Shown: in pieces, positions 6,596-8,767 of the stretch
Numbering within the stretch: position 1 is the first letter of the stretch
How the letters are laid out: every line of letters begins with the position of its first letter
Source: DASUXY01 sp035301985
GTDB taxonomy: Bacteria; Bacillota; Bacilli; Bacillales; Amphibacillaceae
Direction of reading: 5' to 3'
DNA length: 8,767 bases
NCBI GenBank assembly: GCA_035301985.1
Contig: DATGTE010000026.1
Coordinates: 1-8,767, forward strand
Program-made: the position numbers and the translations under genes
The notes under the pieces: generated by a model
Told to the model about the DNA's origin: nothing
The model's input: only the letters and a program-made list of their open reading frames with translations
The model's database searches: none

Positions 6596-8119
6596 TTATT
6601 GTTTTAATTTGGCTACGGTTTCATCAAATTCAGCCTCAATCTCAGGCGATGGCTTACGTCCGAACTTACTCACGACAACGGTGACGATGAGATTCAATAC
6701 AAAACCGGGCAAGATTTCATAGAGATCAAAAATTCCTCCCGACAGAAAATCGCCCCAAATAATGACCGTAATAGCCCCAACGATGATTCCAGCAAGTGCG
6801 CCGTTTCGAGTGATCCCTTTCCAATATAAGGACAAAATGATAATCGGTCCAAACGCCGCTCCAAATCCTGCCCAAGCATAACTGACCAACTCAAGGACGG
6901 AACTCTCTGGGTTAATGGCAATGATGGTTGCAATCAAGGCAATCACCAGTGTCGCAATCCGACCAACCCAAACGAGTTCTTGATCCGAAGCATTACGGCG
7001 AAAAATAGCCTTATAAAAGTCTTCGGCTACCGCTGATGATGACACGAGTAACTGTGAATCAATCGTACTCATAATCGCAGATAAAATCGCTGCTAATAAA
7101 ATACCTGCTACAACTGGATGAAATAAGATTTGTGAAAAAGCAATAAAAATCTTTTCAGGATCAGCTAACATTTGCACACCATTTTTTGTAACGAGATCAA
7201 TGCCAAATGTCCCGAGCAGTGAAACATCTTGTGTAGAAATGTAAGCAAGCCCGATAAACCCAGTGAAAATAGCGCCATACAAACCTAAAACCATCCACGT
7301 CGTTCCAATCATTCGCGCCATTGGTACATCTTTTGGTGACCGTAGCGCCATAAACCTGACGATAATGTGCGGTTGTCCAAAATAGCCGAGCCCCCAAGCA
7401 ATCGAGGATATAATCGCAATGACACTAACCCCTTGGATCATATTTAAATGGCTGGCATCGATTTGGCCGACAATTTGCACCGCCTCATTCCATCCACCGA
7501 TTTCTTTCAGCGCAACAATCGGAACAACAATTAACGCCAAAAACATTAAACTTCCTTGAATAAAGTCGGTCCAAGCAACCGCGAGAAATCCACCGAGCAA
7601 AGTATAAGAGACGACGACAATCGTGCCAATCCATAATGCAGTATGGTAAGACAGGCCAAATGACGCTTCAAATAGCTTTGCACCAGCTACCATTCCCGAT
7701 GACGTATAAAATGTAAAAAAAAGCAAAATCACGAATGCGGAAATCACTCGCAACACATGAGAATGATCTTTAAACCGGTTTTCCAAAAAATCCGGAACTG
7801 TAATAGAGTTATTTGAAACCTCTGTATAAACACGTAAGCGCCGAGCAACAAAATACCAGTTTAAATAAGCGCCAATTGATAAACCAATCGCCATCCATGC
7901 TTCTCCTAATCCGGATACATAAATGGCACCAGGAAGGCCAAGCAACAACCAACCACTCATATCCGATGCACCAGCACTTAAAGCTGCAACTCCGGGACCT
8001 AGCTTGCGACCACCTAATACATAGTCAGATAAATCATTTGTTCGCCGGTACATGACAATCCCGATGACTAACATTCCTATTAAATATACAATAAACGTAA
8101 TGAACGTTTCATAACTCAT
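6596..8119 (-). CDS. putP: Sodium/proline symporter
   Basis: An inner-membrane transporter of the SSS family (507 residues, LeuT fold) that takes up L-proline with Na+. Visible landmarks shared with E. coli PutP are GGRKLGP (Arg38, matching Arg40), ALSAGASDMSGWLLLGLPGA (Asp53 and Ser55, matching the Na+/substrate residues Asp55 and Ser57), GYFGQPHI (245-252), and IMSTIDSQLLVSSS, whose Ser351-Thr352 match the second Na+ ligands Ser340-Thr341. About 12-13 hydrophobic segments are seen, and the charged C-terminal tail (after about 485) is cytoplasmic. Bacillus has two close paralogues, the catabolic PutP and the osmotically induced OpuE; the sequence alone does not decide between them, and no proline catabolic gene is in the window. 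The ATG follows the stop of a 35-codon membrane ORF with no gap (TAAATG), and AAAGGGG lies about 10 nt upstream, so translation is probably coupled. Confidence 0.94.
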   Translation of the reverse strand: MSYETFITFIVYLIGMLVIGIVMYRRTNDLSDYVLGGRKLGPGVAALSAGASDMSGWLLLGLPGAIYVSGLGEAWMAIGLSIGAYLNWYFVARRLRVYTEVSNNSITVPDFLENRFKDHSHVLRVISAFVILLFFTFYTSSGMVAGAKLFEASFGLSYHTALWIGTIVVVSYTLLGGFLAVAWTDFIQGSLMFLALIVVPIVALKEIGGWNEAVQIVGQIDASHLNMIQGVSVIAIISSIAWGLGYFGQPHIIVRFMALRSPKDVPMARMIGTTWMVLGLYGAIFTGFIGLAYISTQDVSLLGTFGIDLVTKNGVQMLADPEKIFIAFSQILFHPVVAGILLAAILSAIMSTIDSQLLVSSSAVAEDFYKAIFRRNASDQELVWVGRIATLVIALIATIIAINPESSVLELVSYAWAGFGAAFGPIIILSLYWKGITRNGALAGIIVGAITVIIWGDFLSGGIFDLYEILPGFVLNLIVTVVVSKFGRKPSPEIEAEFDETVAKLKQ

Positions 8120-8227
8120 TTACCGGCGTCCCCTTTCTTTAAATAATGTGATTAATGAAAACAAAATTAACAACGGCATCGGGACAAACAACCAAAATAA
8201 CGTTGCTCCCGGAATGGCATATTCCAC
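8120..8227 (-). CDS. Putative single-pass membrane microprotein, putP partner
   Basis: A 35-codon ORF with a GTG start, reading (M)EYAIPGATLFWLFVP at its N-terminus and KERGRR at its C-terminus. Residues about 8-29 form one hydrophobic helix (FWLFVP, then PLLILFSLITLF) followed by a cluster of basic residues, so by the positive-inside rule the C-terminus should be cytoplasmic. The GTG has GGAAGGGG 7 nt upstream, and no in-frame ATG precedes it before a stop. Its TAA is directly followed by the putP ATG. Inferred: a small subunit or accessory protein translated with the symporter. Established background: other SSS-type symporters in bacteria are often encoded beside a tiny single-helix protein. 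I do not recognise this exact sequence family. Confidence 0.65.
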   Translation of the reverse strand: MEYAIPGATLFWLFVPMPLLILFSLITLFKERGRR

Positions 8228-8234
8228 GTCTTTT

Positions 8235-8242
8235 CCCCTTCC
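8235..8242 (-). promoter_or_regulatory. Ribosome binding site of the putP microprotein
   Basis: GGAAGGGG on the minus strand, 7 nt upstream of the GTG at 8227. It is the best ribosome site between the candidate promoter and putP. It decides the GTG start and argues that ribosomes load here first and reach putP through the adjacent TAAATG. Confidence 0.55.
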
Positions 8243-8318
8243 ATCGTAGATTATTTTTACATATTTGTTCTATCGTTTGAATGTATTGTCCATAATATCA
8301 TAATTCCCAGGCACACAC

Positions 8319-8347
8319 ATCATGAAAATTCGTTAATCATCTTGCAA
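8319..8347 (-). promoter_or_regulatory. Candidate sigma-A promoter of the microprotein-putP unit
   Basis: Minus-strand TTGCAA (8342-8347), a 17-nt spacer, then CATGAT (8319-8324), each matching 4 of 6 consensus positions. It would give a leader of about 85 nt to the GTG start. No good sigma-B promoter, of the kind known upstream of B. subtilis opuE, was recognised. The rest of the gap (8243-8456) shows no gene. Confidence 0.35.
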
Positions 8348-8456
8348 TCTTTGCCATACTCTAACCTACTTCTTCATTCCCTAATCGCCAAGATCACAGC
8401 TATGAGAAACGATAATCCGTTCCACTTACACAAAAAATCTTCAATCTAATAAATGC

Positions 8457-8495
8457 ATAAAAAATGCCTGAAATAGGTTCCACACTATTTCAGGC
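8457..8495 (-). terminator. Strong intrinsic terminator of the repeat-protein gene
   Basis: GCCTGAAATAG (8466-8476) and CTATTTCAGGC (8485-8495) are perfect 11-base arms with an 8-nt loop, followed on the minus strand by ATTTTTTAT. It lies 75 nt after the TAG of the partial gene entering from the right edge, which supports the view that a minus-strand gene ends there. Confidence 0.9.
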
Positions 8496-8534
8496 CAATC
8501 TACCATAGCATATAATAGGGTAAAATATTTACTT

Positions 8535-8566
8535 CTAGCACCTAGTCCTTTGCGCAGAGGCGCTAG
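8535..8566 (-). repeat. REP-like imperfect palindrome after the repeat gene
   Basis: On the minus strand CTAGCGCCT (8566-8558) pairs with AGGTGCTAG (8543-8535), 9 bp with one G-U pair, around a 14-nt loop that carries TGCGCA. An alternative inner pairing (CCT with AGG around the same GCGC core) is possible. It sits 4 nt past the TAG, between the stop and the terminator. Its GC-rich palindromic look resembles dispersed extragenic repeats of Bacillaceae, but other copies cannot be checked in this window. Confidence 0.4.
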
Positions 8567-8570
8567 CATT

Positions 8571-8767
8571 CTAAGCTGAGAAAACGCCTGGATGAAGTTC
8601 GCCAGCTAGACCTTCTTCGGATGAGAAAATACCTGGATGAAGTTCGCCAGCTAGACCTTCTTCGGATGAGAAAATACCTGGGTGAAGTTCGCCAGCCAAA
8701 CCTTCTTCGGATGAGAAAATACCTGGGTGAAGTTCGCCAGCCAAACCTTCTTCGGATGAGAAAATAC
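8571..8767 (-). CDS. 3' end of a gene encoding 15-residue tandem repeats (partial)
   Basis: A minus-strand frame entering from the right edge and ending in TAG at 8571-8573. It is built of repeats EEGLAGELHPGIFSS, four copies plus the end of a fifth, closing in HPGVFSA. The start lies outside the window. Three frames stay open because the unit is 45 bp, but this one is chosen from how the copies differ. Between units, GGTTTG/GGTCTA and CAC/CAT keep the same amino acids (Gly-Leu, His), and GGTATT/GGCGTT gives Gly with a conservative Ile/Val change. In the open plus-strand frame the same differences change Asp to Gly and Leu-Asp to Pro-Asn. A minus-strand terminator at 8457-8495 agrees with a gene ending here. 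The repeat is acidic, without cysteines, signal or membrane segment. I do not recognise the protein and assign no function. A non-coding minisatellite remains possible. Confidence 0.5.
   Translation of the reverse strand, partial: IFSSEEGLAGELHPGIFSSEEGLAGELHPGIFSSEEGLAGELHPGIFSSEEGLAGELHPGVFSA
8575..8767. repeat. 45-bp tandem repeat array, running off the right edge
   Basis: Head-to-tail units start at 8575, 8620, 8665, 8710 and 8755 (the last is cut by the window end). Spacing is exactly 45 bp with no spacers. Units 3 and 4 are identical; unit 2 differs from them at 3 positions; unit 1 is like unit 2 but diverges in its first bases where the array ends. The two variant types are grouped by position, a pattern expected of recent local duplication or unequal exchange. 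The unit length is a multiple of three, so gain or loss of units would keep a reading frame. Confidence 0.97.

Noticed and set aside
8567..8767. Open plus-strand frame through the 45-bp repeats (repeat beginning MRKYL)
   Set aside because: The differences between units are nonsynonymous in this frame and mostly silent in the minus-strand frame. It also has no ribosome site, and the adjacent terminator points the other way.
8575..8767. CRISPR array
   Set aside because: The 45-bp units abut with no unique spacers, so this is a simple tandem repeat.

Overview
The window looks like a chromosomal segment of a Bacillaceae-type Bacillota (low-GC Gram-positive). Three things point there. The proteins read like Bacillus homologues, every start is preceded by a strong purine-rich Shine-Dalgarno sequence, and the order gatC-gatA-gatB, dagK, rlmD next to a proline/Na+ symporter resembles the Bacillus subtilis region that carries opuE, gatCAB, yerQ (dgkB) and yefA. 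No phage, IS, integrase, tRNA, rRNA or CRISPR array was seen. All convincing genes lie on the minus strand, so transcription runs from high to low coordinates.

Layout in the direction of transcription. (1) 8767-8457: the 3' end of a gene that enters from the right edge. It is made of 45-bp tandem units encoding a 15-residue repeat and ends in TAG. A palindromic stretch and a strong intrinsic terminator follow. (2) 8347-6504: a proline-uptake unit with a candidate promoter, an unlisted 35-codon membrane microprotein ORF starting at GTG, then putP starting directly at the microprotein stop (TAAATG), and a terminator. (3) 6507-6367: a second tiny ORF (35 codons) with a very good Shine-Dalgarno, ending in a weak hairpin plus eight T. 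Its reality is uncertain. (4) 6360-2983: promoter, a leader with a hairpin, then gatC-gatA-gatB, tightly spaced (11-nt gap, then a 1-nt TAATG overlap), closed by a 12-bp-stem terminator 9 nt after gatB. (5) 2923-1788: promoter, a structured ~160-nt leader, dagK, and a perfect 10-bp-stem terminator. (6) 1787-13: an intergenic stretch, then rlmD (rlmCD/yefA type), complete at the left edge.

Together the genes are mostly housekeeping: GatCAB makes Gln-tRNA(Gln) and/or Asn-tRNA(Asn) by transamidation, DagK recycles diacylglycerol from lipoteichoic acid synthesis, RlmD methylates 23S rRNA, and PutP imports proline with Na+ as nutrient or osmolyte. The parts that are not routine are the putP-coupled microprotein, the 15-residue repeat tail at the right edge, the isolated tiny ORF between putP and gatC, and the structured leaders of gatC and dagK.
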